64,000 nucleotides of DNA from Actinophytocola sp963729115 (GCA_963729115.1 CAVSMR010000014.1:1-64000); one strand, 5' to 3'; positions 16,975-26,747 are shown, numbered from the stretch's first letter. The notes: a model not told the origin generated them from the letters alone. Numbers and translations: made by a program.

Positions 16975-17843
16975 CAGGCCAGTGCCCGCAGGCAGCGCGC
17001 CGGCTGCCGGGTCCCGCTGATACTCGCCACCATCTCGACCACCTTCCTGGTCCGCCCGACCTCGTGCGCACGGAACACCCGCGCGCCGGCCAGGGCCGCC
17101 ACCGAGGTGGCCGCGAGGGTCCCGTCCACCCGGTCCGCCACGTCGGCATCCAGGGTCTCGCCGATGAAGTCCTTGTTGGACAACGCCATCAGCACCGGCC
17201 AGCCCGTGGCGACCAGCTCGTCCAGCCGGCGCAGCAGTGCGAGGCCGTGCCAGGTGTTCTTGCCGAAGTCGTGCGTGGGGTCGATGAGCACGCTCCGCGC
17301 CGGCACGCCCAGCGAGACCACGTGCTCCGCGCGCGCCACCAGCTCGGCGGTCACCTCGGCGACCACGTCCAGGTAGCGCACCCGGTGCGGGTCGGTCCGC
17401 GGCGCGGCGCCGCCGGTGTGCGAGCAGACCATGCCGGCGCCGAACTCGGCGGCGACCTCCGCGAGCCGGGGGTCCGCGCCCGCCCAGGTGTCGTTGATGA
17501 GGTCGGCCCCGGCCGCGCACGCCGCCCGGCCGACCTCGTGCCGCCACGTGTCGACGCTGATGACCAGGTCCGGGTGGCGCTCGCGGACCTGCTCGACCAG
17601 CGGCACGACCCGGCGTAGCTCCTCGCCGGCGTCGACCCGCTCACCGTGCGCGCCGGCCCGGACGCCACCGATGTCGACGATGTCCGCGCCCTCGGCGACC
17701 AGCCGGTCGACCGCGTCCAGCGCGGCCTGCTCGGCGAACGTGGCGCCGCGGTCGTAGAAGGAGTCCCTGGTGCGGTTGACGATCCCCATCACCAGGGCGC
17801 GGTCCTGCGCGACCGTGCGCCGTGCGAAACGAAGTGTGCCCAC
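16974..17843 (-). CDS. folP2: Dihydropteroate-synthase-like protein FolP2
   Basis: A 289-residue TIM-barrel protein of the DHPS family, closest in pattern to mycobacterial FolP2 (Rv1207), which is reported not to replace true DHPS. It begins MGIVNRTRDSFYDRGATF, where canonical enzymes have NVTPDSF, so the usual Val and Pro of loop 1 are changed. Later motifs persist: DIVDIGGVRAG, ISVDTWRHEV, LINDTWAG, IDPTHDFGKNTWHG and VFRAHEV. Loop changes suggest a modified substrate or loss of p-aminobenzoate binding. The location just before gpgS hints at a role linked to that pathway, but this is unproven. A GTG start at 17843 fits the domain. Confidence 0.85.
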   Translation of the reverse strand: MGTLRFARRTVAQDRALVMGIVNRTRDSFYDRGATFAEQAALDAVDRLVAEGADIVDIGGVRAGAHGERVDAGEELRRVVPLVEQVRERHPDLVISVDTWRHEVGRAACAAGADLINDTWAGADPRLAEVAAEFGAGMVCSHTGGAAPRTDPHRVRYLDVVAEVTAELVARAEHVVSLGVPARSVLIDPTHDFGKNTWHGLALLRRLDELVATGWPVLMALSNKDFIGETLDADVADRVDGTLAATSVAALAGARVFRAHEVGRTRKVVEMVASISGTRQPARCLRALA

Positions 17844-17893
17844 ATCCGGATCGTGCCACGGGCACGGCGGGAAAATCCGCCGCGATACACCGA

Positions 17894-17910
17894 GGTCACA
17901 ATTGGTGACC
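17894..17910. promoter_or_regulatory. Palindromic candidate operator upstream of folP2
   Basis: GGTCAC-AATTG-GTGACC: 6-bp arms around an AT-rich 5-bp spacer, about 50 bp upstream of the folP2 start in the 220-bp gap after the LOG gene. It has the form of a dimeric repressor site; the regulator is not known. Confidence 0.4.
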
Positions 17911-18064
17911 CCAGCGAAACCTGGAACCGTCCGTCAGATCATCGTGTGAGGTCTTGGTCCGGCCAACGGAACCTCAGGGGACCGTGACGGCACTCAGCCA
18001 CAATCAACCGCAGTCGGCACCGTTCGCTGGAACGCGACCAACACTTTGAATTCCGGGGAGGCGG

Positions 18065-18841
<777 letters not shown>

Positions 18842-18897
18842 TCCCGCGAGTCTAGATCCAGCTACGGTCCGGCCATGTCGCAAGACCGGAGCGCCCC

Positions 18898-19419
18898 ATG
18901 ACGGCCGGCGGTGTCGAGGACCGGATCGAGAAGCTCGAGAAGGCGATGCGCGACATGCGCCGCCGCGTCGACGAGACCGGCCGGGCGCAGCACGCCGAGC
19001 TGGGCGGGCTGCGCTACGCCGTGTTCGCCTGCGTGGCGGCGGGCGTGCTGCTCGCGCTGACGGCCGCCACCTGGCGCGTCTACGCCGGCGACGACCCGGA
19101 CGTCGAGGACCTGACGACCCTGTGGGGCATGGCGCCCGAGGGCTGGCAGGGCTTCGGGACGCTCGCGCTCGTGCTGGTCCTCGTGGTGGGCACCATCGGG
19201 GTCTTCCTCGCCGGCGCCGACGGGCACCGCGTCTACCTGGTGTTCGCCGGCATCGCGGCGCTCACGGTGGTGGCGATCCTGTTCGTCGGCATGGTCGAGC
19301 CCGACCACTGGTACGACGCCGAGGACACCGAGTCCGGACCCGGCCGCTGGCTGGCCCTGTTCACCGCGCTGACGCTCACGATCACGCACGCCGCCCGCGG
19401 CGCGGAGCTGCGGCGCTGA
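18898..19419 (+). CDS. Membrane protein with N-terminal coiled coil, unknown function
   Basis: A 173-residue protein. Residues 1-35 are charged and heptad-like (VEDRIEKLEKAMRDMRRRVDE), followed by four hydrophobic segments: one near 40-60, one near 90-110, one near 115-135 and a last near 155-165. I do not recognise a family. The gene is divergent from the LOG gene, 57 bp away, and convergent with dapE across a 14-bp gap. Codon use is like its neighbours, with G/C nearly fixed at third positions, which supports a real gene. Confidence 0.7.
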   Translation: MTAGGVEDRIEKLEKAMRDMRRRVDETGRAQHAELGGLRYAVFACVAAGVLLALTAATWRVYAGDDPDVEDLTTLWGMAPEGWQGFGTLALVLVLVVGTIGVFLAGADGHRVYLVFAGIAALTVVAILFVGMVEPDHWYDAEDTESGPGRWLALFTALTLTITHAARGAELRR

Positions 19420-19433
19420 CGTCGCGACGGTGC

Positions 19434-20510
19434 TCAGCCGCCGAGGAACCGGCCGAGCACCTCCGCGCACCGCCCGATCTCGGCGATCGGCACGCGTTCG
19501 GCCTGCGTGTGCGCCAGCGTCGGGTCGCCCGGGCCGAAGTTGACCGCCGGCATGCCGAGCGCGGCGAAGCGGGCCACGTCGGTCCAGCCGAGCTTGGCCA
19601 CCGGCTCGCCGCCGGCCGCCGCGACCAGGTCGGCGGCCGCGGGCGCGGACAGGCCGGGCAGCGCGCCCGGAGCCGTGTCGGTGACGGTCAGCTCGTAGCC
19701 GGCGAACACCTCGCGCAGGTGCGCCTCCGCGGCGGCCGGCGAGCGGTCGGGCGCGAAGCGGTGGTTCACGGTCAGCACGGCGGCGTCGGGCACAACGTTG
19801 CCGCTCACCCCGCCCTCGATCCGCACGGCCTGCAGGCCCTCGCGGTAGACGCAGCCGTCGATCTCCACGGTCCGCGGCTCGTAGGCCGCCAGCCGGGCGA
19901 GCGCGTCGCCGAGCGCGTGGATGGCGTTGACGCCCATCCACCCGCGCGCGGTGTGCGCCCGCGCCCCGGTCGTGCGCAGCGCCACCCGCATCGTGCCCTG
20001 GCATCCGGCCTCGACGATCGCGTTCGACGGCTCGCAGACGATCGCGAGGTCGCCGGCGAGCCAGCCGGGATCCGATCGCTCGATGCGGCCCAGCCCGTTG
20101 TGCTCGGCCTCGATCTCCTCGCAGTCGTAGAACACGAAGGTCAGGTCGTGGCGCGGGTCGCGGACGGTCGCGGCGACGTGCAGCATGACCGCGTCGCCGC
20201 CCTTCATGTCGCAGGTGCCGAGCCCGTGCAGGTACTCGGCGTCGCGGCGGACGGGCAGGTTGTCGTTGACCGGCACGGTGTCCAGGTGCCCGGCGAGCAC
20301 GACCCGCGACGGCCGGCCGAGCGTGGTGCGGGCGAGCACGGTGTTGCCCGAGCGCACGACCTCGAGGTGACCTGCCTGGTCGCGCAGCGCCGCCTCGACG
20401 GCGGCGGCGAGCTCGGCCTCCTCGCCCGACACGCTGGGGATGTCGGCCAGCGCGGCGGTGAGGTCGGCGGGGTCGGCGGCGATGTCGAGCTTGCGGATCA
20501 CGGTCGGCAC
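19434..20510 (-). CDS. dapE: Succinyl-diaminopimelate desuccinylase
   Basis: A 358-residue M20-family zinc amidohydrolase of the succinylase branch of lysine/meso-DAP synthesis, giving LL-2,6-diaminopimelate. Metal ligands are seen in LAGHLDTVPV, TCDMKGGDAVM and FYDCEEIEAEHNG, and the dimerisation domain has GARAHTARGWMGVNAIH. The C-terminal AVNFGPGDPTLAHTQAERV supplies the last His ligand. AGG lies 4 nt before the GTG at 20510; a second GTG three codons on is possible. The gene reads opposite to dapD, 1.5 kb away, as in M. tuberculosis (Rv1202 and Rv1201c). Confidence 0.92.
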   Translation of the reverse strand: MPTVIRKLDIAADPADLTAALADIPSVSGEEAELAAAVEAALRDQAGHLEVVRSGNTVLARTTLGRPSRVVLAGHLDTVPVNDNLPVRRDAEYLHGLGTCDMKGGDAVMLHVAATVRDPRHDLTFVFYDCEEIEAEHNGLGRIERSDPGWLAGDLAIVCEPSNAIVEAGCQGTMRVALRTTGARAHTARGWMGVNAIHALGDALARLAAYEPRTVEIDGCVYREGLQAVRIEGGVSGNVVPDAAVLTVNHRFAPDRSPAAAEAHLREVFAGYELTVTDTAPGALPGLSAPAAADLVAAAGGEPVAKLGWTDVARFAALGMPAVNFGPGDPTLAHTQAERVPIAEIGRCAEVLGRFLGG

Positions 20511-20589
20511 GCTACCTGCCGCGGGCATGCAACCCCGGGCGCGGGACCCCGCGTGACTAACGCGTCCAGGGATCGCACGGGGAGGTCTG

Positions 20590-21087
20590 ATGAATGATCG
20601 GGAGCAGGGGTTCACCGACTACTTCGCGAGCCGGTCGGGCGCCCTGCGCGGCACCGCGTACCTGCTGTGCGGCGACTTTCACCGCGCGGAGGACATCGTC
20701 CAGACCACCTTCGTGAAGCTCTACCGCGCCTGGCACCGCGTCGTCGCGCACGACACGATCGACGCCTACACGCGGCGGATCCTGGTCCGCACGTACCTGG
20801 ACGAGAACCGGCGCGGCTTCTTCTTCCGGGAGAAGCCGACCGCCGACCACGCCGACGTGAGCGCCCCGCCGGCCGGCAGCCCCGAGGTCCGGCTCGTGCT
20901 GCTGCGGGCGCTGGGCCAGGTCCCGCCCCGGCAGCGGGCCGCGCTCGTGCTGCGCTACTGGGAGGACCTCTCGGTCGAGGACACCGCCCGGGTCATGGGC
21001 TGCACGCAGGGGACCGTGAAGAGCCAGACGTCCCGCGGCCTCGACGCGCTGCGCGGCGCGGTGCCCACCGCGACCTTCACCAACTGA
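20590..21087 (+). CDS. SigE-family ECF RNA polymerase sigma factor
   Basis: A 165-residue sigma-70 factor of the Streptomyces SigE-like ECF group. Region 2 includes LRGTAYLLCGDFHRAEDIVQTTFVKLYRAW and YTRRILVRTYLDENRR; region 4 has LGQVPPRQRAALVLRYWEDLSVEDTARVMGC then TVKSQTSRGLDALR, a clear helix-turn-helix. The group typically lacks an N-terminal extension, as here. It is followed after 37 bp by a one-helix membrane protein, the usual arrangement for a sigma factor and its membrane-bound partner. Inserted between dapE and dapD, it breaks the otherwise conserved order. Confidence 0.9.
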   Translation: MNDREQGFTDYFASRSGALRGTAYLLCGDFHRAEDIVQTTFVKLYRAWHRVVAHDTIDAYTRRILVRTYLDENRRGFFFREKPTADHADVSAPPAGSPEVRLVLLRALGQVPPRQRAALVLRYWEDLSVEDTARVMGCTQGTVKSQTSRGLDALRGAVPTATFTN

Positions 21088-21124
21088 GACTTCTTCGACT
21101 TCTTTGACTTCGACGAGGAGTGCC

Positions 21125-22021
21125 ATGAACGAGCAGGAGCTGCGGCAGGCCATGCGCGCCACGATGGCGTCCGTCCCGGCACCGCCGCCGATGAACGAGT
21201 CGCTCGTGCTGGACGAGGCCCGCCGGGCCGAGCGGCGCAGCCGGGCACGGTGGGCCGGCGTGGGCAGCGCGGTCGCCGCCGTGGCGGTCGTCGCGCTGGC
21301 TGTCGTGGTCGTCGCGACCACCTCGGGTGCGGGTGGCTCCGAGGTGGCCGGCCCGGGGGGCGGCCACCAGTCGACGACCTCCACGACCTCCACGACCTCC
21401 GCGACCTCCACCCCGAGCGGCACGTCGCGAGACACGGAGTCGAGCAGCGGCACCGAGCCCGACTGGCCCGACGGCCAGACCGACGCGACCGCCACCGCCG
21501 GACCGCGCTACGAGACGGGCGTGTCGCTGCTGGAGTCGATGGTGACGGTCGTGCCCGCCGGGTACGAGGCGCCCCGCGGCCTGGAGTACACCCCCGACGG
21601 CGGCGTCGGCCCGCTGGACATGAGCCAGGCGGGGTGGGAGGGCAAGTACAACGGCGTCGACGTGTGGGACTACTACGCCGCGCTGCCGCTGACCAAGGGC
21701 AACCGCATGGGCGAGCTGCTGATCGACGTGAAGGCGCCCGGCAACCCGTACACCGGCGCGGGCTGCGAGCTGGGGAACCTGTGGGACTGGGAGGGCACCT
21801 GCAAGGAGCGGACCATCGGCGGCAAGCGGGTCGGCCTGTGGACCGGGACGCCCGACCAGCCGGGGAAGTGCGCGGTCTACCGGCACGACGACGGCACGGT
21901 GGTCTGGGTGCACCAGTCGCCCGAGTACTTCGGGTCCGGCTGGCCGAGGCTGACCGCCCTGCCGTACTCCGACCAGCGGCTGCTGGAGCTGGCCACCGAC
22001 GAGCAGTTCCACCTGCACTAG
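21125..22021 (+). CDS. Single-pass membrane protein, probable anti-sigma-factor-like partner
   Basis: A 298-residue protein with a cytoplasmic N-terminus (about 40 residues, ELRQAMRATMASVPAPPP), one transmembrane helix (VAAVAVVALAVVVVATT, about 43-62), a Ser/Thr-rich linker built from repeated TTST units (about 82-100), and an extracytoplasmic domain rich in Trp, Tyr and Cys (WEGKYNGVDVWDYY; paired Cys at the CELGNLWDWEGTC segment). No zinc anti-sigma motif is visible. Position directly after a SigE-family sigma gene suggests co-transcription and a regulatory or sensor role. GAGGAG precedes the ATG. Confidence 0.7.
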   Translation: MNEQELRQAMRATMASVPAPPPMNESLVLDEARRAERRSRARWAGVGSAVAAVAVVALAVVVVATTSGAGGSEVAGPGGGHQSTTSTTSTTSATSTPSGTSRDTESSSGTEPDWPDGQTDATATAGPRYETGVSLLESMVTVVPAGYEAPRGLEYTPDGGVGPLDMSQAGWEGKYNGVDVWDYYAALPLTKGNRMGELLIDVKAPGNPYTGAGCELGNLWDWEGTCKERTIGGKRVGLWTGTPDQPGKCAVYRHDDGTVVWVHQSPEYFGSGWPRLTALPYSDQRLLELATDEQFHLH

Positions 22022-22031
22022 CCTTTCCGGC

Positions 22032-23018
22032 GTGAGCAGCGCAGACCTGAACCCGGAGACCACCGGCGCCCAGGGCGTGGGCCTGGCCACCGTCGCCGAC
22101 GACGGGACCGTGCTCGACACCTGGTTCCCGCACCCGAAGCTCGACGACGGCCGGGTGCCGGGTACGCAGCGGCTGTCCGAGCAGGAGGCGGTCGACGAGC
22201 TGGGCGCCGGGGTCTCGGCGTTGCTCGGCCCGGACCCGGACCGCCTGATCGAGGTGGTCGCGGTCCGCACCGGCGTCCTGTCGCTCGCCGCGCCACCAGC
22301 CGACACGTACGACGTCTACCTGCGGCTGCACCTGCTGTCGACCCGGCTGGTGCGCCCGCACGGGGTGAACCTGGACGGCCTGTTCGGCCTGCTGGCGAAC
22401 GTCGTGTGGACCAACCACGGCCCGTGCCGGGTGGAGGGCTTCGCGGCGACGCGGCTGCGGCTGCGGGCGCGGGGGGCGGTCACCGTGTACGGCGTGGACA
22501 AGTTCCCGCGGATGGTGGACTACGTCGTCCCGTCCGGGGTGCGGATCGGCGACGCGGACCGGGTGCGGCTGGGTGCGCACCTGGCCACCGGCACGACCGT
22601 CATGCACGAGGGCTTCGTGAACTTCAACGCGGGCACGCTCGGCGCGTCCATGGTGGAGGGCCGGGTGTCCGCGGGCGTGGTCGTCGGCGACGGCTCGGAC
22701 GTGGGCGGCGGCGCGTCGATCATGGGCACGCTTTCCGGCGGCGGCAAGGAGACCATCTCGATCGGCACGGGCTGCCTGGTCGGCGCGAACGCCGGCGTGG
22801 GCATCTCGCTGGGCGACGACTGCGTGGTCGAGGCGGGCCTGTACGTCACGGCCGGCACGAAGGTCACCCTGCCGGACGGCCGGCTGGTGAAGGCCCGCGA
22901 GCTGTCCGGCCAGCCGGGCCTGCTGTTCCGCCGCAACTCGGCCACCGGCGCGGTGGAGGTCGTGCAGCGCGCCGGCTCGGGCGTGGAGCTCAACGCCATG
23001 CTGCACGCCAACGACTGA
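22032..23018 (+). CDS. dapD: Tetrahydropicolinate N-succinyltransferase
   Basis: A 328-residue left-handed beta-helix acyltransferase that succinylates tetrahydrodipicolinate in the DAP/lysine pathway. The N-terminal half is the actinobacterial type (GVGLATVADDGTVLDTWFP); the C-terminal half has hexapeptide repeats, for example GAHLATGTTVMHEGFVNFNA, VSAGVVVGDGSDVGGGAS and CLVGANAGVGISLGDDCVVE. A GTG start lies 10 bp past the previous stop with no strong ribosome site, so coupling to the upstream gene or a leaderless message is possible. With dapE and dapC it forms the local DAP gene group. Confidence 0.93.
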   Translation: MSSADLNPETTGAQGVGLATVADDGTVLDTWFPHPKLDDGRVPGTQRLSEQEAVDELGAGVSALLGPDPDRLIEVVAVRTGVLSLAAPPADTYDVYLRLHLLSTRLVRPHGVNLDGLFGLLANVVWTNHGPCRVEGFAATRLRLRARGAVTVYGVDKFPRMVDYVVPSGVRIGDADRVRLGAHLATGTTVMHEGFVNFNAGTLGASMVEGRVSAGVVVGDGSDVGGGASIMGTLSGGGKETISIGTGCLVGANAGVGISLGDDCVVEAGLYVTAGTKVTLPDGRLVKARELSGQPGLLFRRNSATGAVEVVQRAGSGVELNAMLHAND

Positions 23019-23087
23019 GCGCCCCCGGCTTGTTTCGGCCGTCTGAGCCGGCTGGCATTCGTCTGATGTTCATTTAGCATTGGGCGA

Positions 23088-24002
23088 ATGACGCGATCCC
23101 TACCGGTCAGCACTGCTGAGCTCGGTCTGCTGGACACGCCCCGCGAGGTGGCGCCGGGGGATCCGCGGGCCGAGCACATCCGGGCGCGGATCGATCAGCA
23201 GGTGCGCGTCCTCCTGGAGAACGAGCAGATCGCGCGGCAGGACGCCGATCCCGAAGGCGTCCACCAGATGCGCGTCGCCGTGCGGCGGATGCGGGCGGCG
23301 TTAAAGGCGACCGACGAACCCGGGACCGCACAGGAGGAGCTGCGCTGGCTCGGCGGGATCCTCGCCCGCATCCGGGATCTCGACGTCCTCCTCGGACACC
23401 TCCGCAACCAGGCCGCCGACCTCCCCGAGGACGAGCAGGCCGCGGTCGAGCGCCTCCTGCACGGCCTGGTCGAGGAGCGGCGCCGCGCCCGCCGGCGGAT
23501 GCTCGACGCCTTCCGTGGCGCGCGCTACGCGAACCTGCTGCGCACCCTCGCCGACCTGGCGACCGCCGACGGGCGGCCCGCCGGCAAGAAGGCCAAGCAG
23601 GCCCCCCTCGTCGACGTCGTCGCCCGGCCGCACCGCAAGCTCGCCAAGGCCGCCCGCGCGCTGGGCGACGACCCCGCCGACGACGACCTGCACGCGCTGC
23701 GCATCAAGGGCAAGCGCCTGCGCTACGCCGCCGAGCTCGCCGAGCCCTCGGGTGGCAAGCCCGTGCGCCGGCTCATCAAGGCCACGAAGGACTTCCAGGA
23801 CATCCTCGGCGACCACCAGGACACGGTCGTCGCCGAGGCCGAGGTGCGCCGGCTGCTCGCCGAGCAGCCCGCCGCCGACGCCGAGGTCGTGTTCGTCGCC
23901 GGGCGGCTGGTCGAGCGGGAGCACCAGCGGCGCGCGGACCGGCGGGCCCGCTGGCGTGCCGCCTACGAGGAAGTGGACCGGCTCGCGAGCGACCTAGGCT
24001 AG
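23088..24002 (+). CDS. CHAD-domain protein (polyphosphate-associated)
   Basis: A 304-residue protein made almost entirely of a CHAD domain: VHQMRVAVRRMRAALKA, LARIRDLDVLLGHL, and the second repeat LHALRIKGKRLRYAAEL with FQDILGDHQDTVVAEAE. These conserved His and Lys/Arg residues bind polyphosphate in characterised CHAD proteins. Many CHAD domains are fused to a CYTH phosphatase; this one is not. The ATG at 23088 is preceded by an AT-rich stretch (TTCATTTAGCAT) likely to hold its promoter. It overlaps the convergent dapC stop by 9 bp. Confidence 0.88.
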   Translation: MTRSLPVSTAELGLLDTPREVAPGDPRAEHIRARIDQQVRVLLENEQIARQDADPEGVHQMRVAVRRMRAALKATDEPGTAQEELRWLGGILARIRDLDVLLGHLRNQAADLPEDEQAAVERLLHGLVEERRRARRRMLDAFRGARYANLLRTLADLATADGRPAGKKAKQAPLVDVVARPHRKLAKAARALGDDPADDDLHALRIKGKRLRYAAELAEPSGGKPVRRLIKATKDFQDILGDHQDTVVAEAEVRRLLAEQPAADAEVVFVAGRLVEREHQRRADRRARWRAAYEEVDRLASDLG

Positions 24003-25079
24003 GCGCGCCGCCGCGGCCGCCACGCGCTCGTCTGTGGCGGTCAGGGCCACCCGTACGTGCCGCTCGCCCGCCGGCCCGTAGAACGTGCCCGGGGCGACCA
24101 GGATGCCGCGCTCCGCGAACCACGCCACGGTGTCCCACGCCGGCTCGTCGCGGGTCGCCCACAGGTACAGACCGGCCACCGAGTGGTCGATCCGGAAGCC
24201 CGCACCGGCCAGCGCCTCGCGCAGCACCTCGCGCCGGCCCGCGAAGCGGGTGCGCTGCGCGGCTACGTGCGCGTCGTCCGACAACGCCGCGGTCATCGCC
24301 GCCTGGACCGGCCGCGGCACGATCATGCCCGCCTGCTTGCGGGTCGCGAGCAGCCGCGCCACCAGCGATGGGTCACCGGCCACGAAACCGGCGCGGTAGC
24401 CGGCCAGGCTGGAGCACTTGGACAGCGAGTGGACCGCGAGCACGCCGTCGAACGAGTCGCCGCGGACCGACGGGTGCAGCACCGACACGGGCTCGGCGTC
24501 CCAGCCGAGCGTGAGGTAACACTCGTCGGAGACCACGATCGTGCCGCGCTCGCGGGCCCAGTCGACGACCTTGCGCAGGTGTTCGGGTGGCAGCACCTGG
24601 CCGGTCGGGTTCGAGGGGGAGTTGAGCCAGAGCAGCGCCGGCCGGTCCGGGCCGAGCGCGACCGTGCCGTCCGCACGCAGCAGGCGGGCGCCGGCGAGCT
24701 CCACGCCGACCTCGTAGGTCGGGTACGCGAGCGACGGGATGACCACGAGATCGTCGGCGCCGAGCCCGAGCAGGGTCGGCAGCCAGGCGACGAACTCCTT
24801 CGAGCCGATGGTCGGCAGCACCGCGTCGGCGGGCAGGCCCGTCACGCCGTGGCGCCGGGCCAGCGCGTCGACCGCGGCCTGGCGCAGCTCGGGCGTGCCG
24901 TGCGTGGTCGGGTAGCCGGGCTCGGCGGCAGCCGACGCCAGCGCGTCCTGGATCAGCCCGGGAACCGGGTCCACCGGCGTGCCGATGGACAGGTCCACGA
25001 TGCCGTCCGGATGCGCCCGCGCGCGGGCACCGGCCTGCGCCAGCGAGTCCCAGGGAAAAGCAGGCAGCGCCCGGGTCAC
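23994..25079 (-). CDS. dapC: Succinyldiaminopimelate transaminase
   Basis: A 361-residue fold-type I PLP aminotransferase that converts N-succinyl-2-amino-6-ketopimelate to N-succinyl-LL-DAP. Visible are DLSIGTPVDPVP, the substrate-binding NSPSNPTGQVLPPEHL, VVSDECYLTLGWD, and SLSKCSSLAGYRAGF with the PLP lysine in SLSK. Start: the GTG at 25079 overlaps the ferredoxin stop by 4 bp (GTGA), so the two are translationally coupled. The fdx-dapC pair matches Rv1177-Rv1178 and is widespread in actinobacteria. Confidence 0.92.
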   Translation of the reverse strand: MTRALPAFPWDSLAQAGARARAHPDGIVDLSIGTPVDPVPGLIQDALASAAAEPGYPTTHGTPELRQAAVDALARRHGVTGLPADAVLPTIGSKEFVAWLPTLLGLGADDLVVIPSLAYPTYEVGVELAGARLLRADGTVALGPDRPALLWLNSPSNPTGQVLPPEHLRKVVDWARERGTIVVSDECYLTLGWDAEPVSVLHPSVRGDSFDGVLAVHSLSKCSSLAGYRAGFVAGDPSLVARLLATRKQAGMIVPRPVQAAMTAALSDDAHVAAQRTRFAGRREVLREALAGAGFRIDHSVAGLYLWATRDEPAWDTVAWFAERGILVAPGTFYGPAGERHVRVALTATDERVAAAAARLA

Positions 25080-25402
25080 TCGTCGTGCTGGACCGGCGGC
25101 AGGTCCTTGATCCACTGCGGGTCGGCCGCGACCTTGCCGACCTTGGCCGCGCCGCCGGGGGAGCCGAGCTCGTCGAAGTAGTCGACGTTCGCCTTGGTGT
25201 ATTCCTTCCACTGATCGGGGACGTCGTCCTCGTAGTAGATGGCCTCCACCGGGCACACCGGTTCGCAGGCGCCGCAGTCCACGCACTCGTCGGGGTGGAT
25301 GTAGAGCATCCGGTCCCCTTCGTAGATGCAGTCGACCGGGCACTCTTCGATGCATGCTTTGTCGAGCAAATCGACGCAGGGCTCGGCGATCACATACGTC
25401 AC
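25076..25402 (-). CDS. fdxA: 7Fe ferredoxin
   Basis: A 108-residue ferredoxin. The N-terminal half binds a [3Fe-4S] and a [4Fe-4S] cluster: CVDLLDKACIEECPVDC followed by CVDCGACEPVCPVEAI. The C-terminal extension (WKEYTKANVDYFDELG) is typical of the actinobacterial 7Fe type. It carries electrons for cytosolic redox enzymes. The start is ATG at 25402 with a run of purines (AGGAGAA) just upstream. It is co-transcribed with dapC and lies about 90 bp from a small membrane protein gene. Confidence 0.95.
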   Translation of the reverse strand: MTYVIAEPCVDLLDKACIEECPVDCIYEGDRMLYIHPDECVDCGACEPVCPVEAIYYEDDVPDQWKEYTKANVDYFDELGSPGGAAKVGKVAADPQWIKDLPPVQHDE

Positions 25403-25492
25403 TGCGTTCTCCTGCTTCTTTCCTGTTGATGTTTCGCCTGCACGCGGAGGTTACCGGCTCTCCCTAGTATCCCTCTCGGCGCTCACCGGCTC

Positions 25493-25885
25493 TCAGGTGG
25501 TGGGACCCACTGTGGTCGCGAGCACCCGGCCGAGCACGATCGCCGAGGGCAGCGCGCCACCGGCGAAGAGCAGCAGCGACCGCCAGTCAGCGGTGAGCAG
25601 CAGGTCACCCCCCGGGCCGAACATGCCGAACCACGCGATCGTGACGATCCACGCGAGCAGCGGCGCGGCCGCGATCGCCAGCCGGGGCGAGAGCTTGCCG
25701 GCCGTCGCGACCAGCCAGGGCGTCGAGACCGCCGCGAGCAGCGGCATCAGCGGCAGCGGCAGGCCGTTCAGGTTGGGCAGCAGGTAGCCGTCGAACGCCA
25801 GCGGCAGGAACAGCAGCTCGACGACCGCCAGCACGACCGCGTCGAGCATGAGCACGGCGACCAGCACCCGGTCGGACAGGGGCAT
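25493..25885 (-). CDS. Conserved four-helix membrane protein next to mshB (Rv1171-like)
   Basis: A 130-residue hydrophobic protein with four predicted helices (about 8-30, 45-60, 70-90 and 105-123) and a YLLPNLNGLPLPLMPLL loop. Its ATG directly follows the mshB stop (TAGATG), so it is translated from the mshB message. A protein of this kind lies beside mshB in many actinobacteria (Rv1171 in M. tuberculosis). Function is unknown. Confidence 0.78.
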   Translation of the reverse strand: MPLSDRVLVAVLMLDAVVLAVVELLFLPLAFDGYLLPNLNGLPLPLMPLLAAVSTPWLVATAGKLSPRLAIAAAPLLAWIVTIAWFGMFGPGGDLLLTADWRSLLLFAGGALPSAIVLGRVLATTVGPTT

Positions 25886-26728
25886 CTACATGCCTCCGAA
25901 CAGGTCGGTGTCCGCGCCGTCCGGGCCGGCGGCCAGCACGTAGAACTCCGCCGCGGGGATCGGCTGGGCGATGCCGTTGGACAGCGCGTAGCAGTGCGCG
26001 CCGTCGCCGGCCTGCCACACGCTGATCTGCGTGGCGTGTGCCCGCAGCGCGCGGAGCTTGTCGGACAGCACGTCGGTGATGGCGACCGTCGTGGTGATGT
26101 GCGCGTCGTCGGTGACCGGCAGCTCGTTCGGCGCCGGCAGCCGGTAGGGCAGGTCCTCTATCCGCGCGAGCGCCGCCACGCCGTCCTCGGTGGCCCGCCG
26201 CGAGGTCACCGCGTGGAAGATCCGGGCGACCGTGCCCACCTGCGCGCACGCGGCCATCGTGACGTCGTGCGCGCGGATGTGGTCGGGGTGGCCGTAGCCG
26301 CCGTCGGGGCCGTAGGTGACCACGACCTGCGGGCGGACCTCGTCGAGCACCGCGGCGAGCGCGCCGGCCTGTTCCTGGCGATCCCCGCCGGCGAACGCCC
26401 GCGGGTGGGCGTTCGCCGCGACGCCGACCATGCCGGAGTCGCGCCACCGGCCGGGCCCGCCGAGCCAGCGGTGGTCGGACACGCCGAGCGCGGCACACGC
26501 GGAGCGCAGCTCGCCGATGCGGTAGCCGCCGAGCTGGTCGGCGTGCTCGACGCCGAGCTCGCGCAGCGACTCGGGAATGATCTCGCCCTCCTCGCCGAGG
26601 GTGCAGGTGACGAGCGTGACCTGCACGCCCGCGGCCGCGTAGCGGGCGATCGTGCCGCCGGTCCAGAGGCTCTCGTCGTCCGGGTGCGCGTGCACGAGCA
26701 GCAGCCGGGGCGCGGCGGAGAGCGTCAT
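25886..26728 (-). CDS. mshB: Mycothiol biosynthesis deacetylase
   Basis: A 280-residue zinc-dependent deacetylase of the LmbE/PIG-L family that removes the acetyl group of N-acetylglucosaminyl-inositol in mycothiol synthesis. The zinc-binding AHPDDESLWTGG near the N-terminus and GYGHPDHIRAHD in the middle are intact, with VTCTLGEEGEIIP and the catalytic Asp in AHPDD. The presence of MshB itself places the organism among mycothiol-making actinobacteria. It lies 19 bp after the last permease gene on the same strand, so it may share the opp message. Confidence 0.93.
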   Translation of the reverse strand: MTLSAAPRLLLVHAHPDDESLWTGGTIARYAAAGVQVTLVTCTLGEEGEIIPESLRELGVEHADQLGGYRIGELRSACAALGVSDHRWLGGPGRWRDSGMVGVAANAHPRAFAGGDRQEQAGALAAVLDEVRPQVVVTYGPDGGYGHPDHIRAHDVTMAACAQVGTVARIFHAVTSRRATEDGVAALARIEDLPYRLPAPNELPVTDDAHITTTVAITDVLSDKLRALRAHATQISVWQAGDGAHCYALSNGIAQPIPAAEFYVLAAGPDGADTDLFGGM

Positions 26729-26747
26729 GGGGTCGGTTCCAGTCTGG

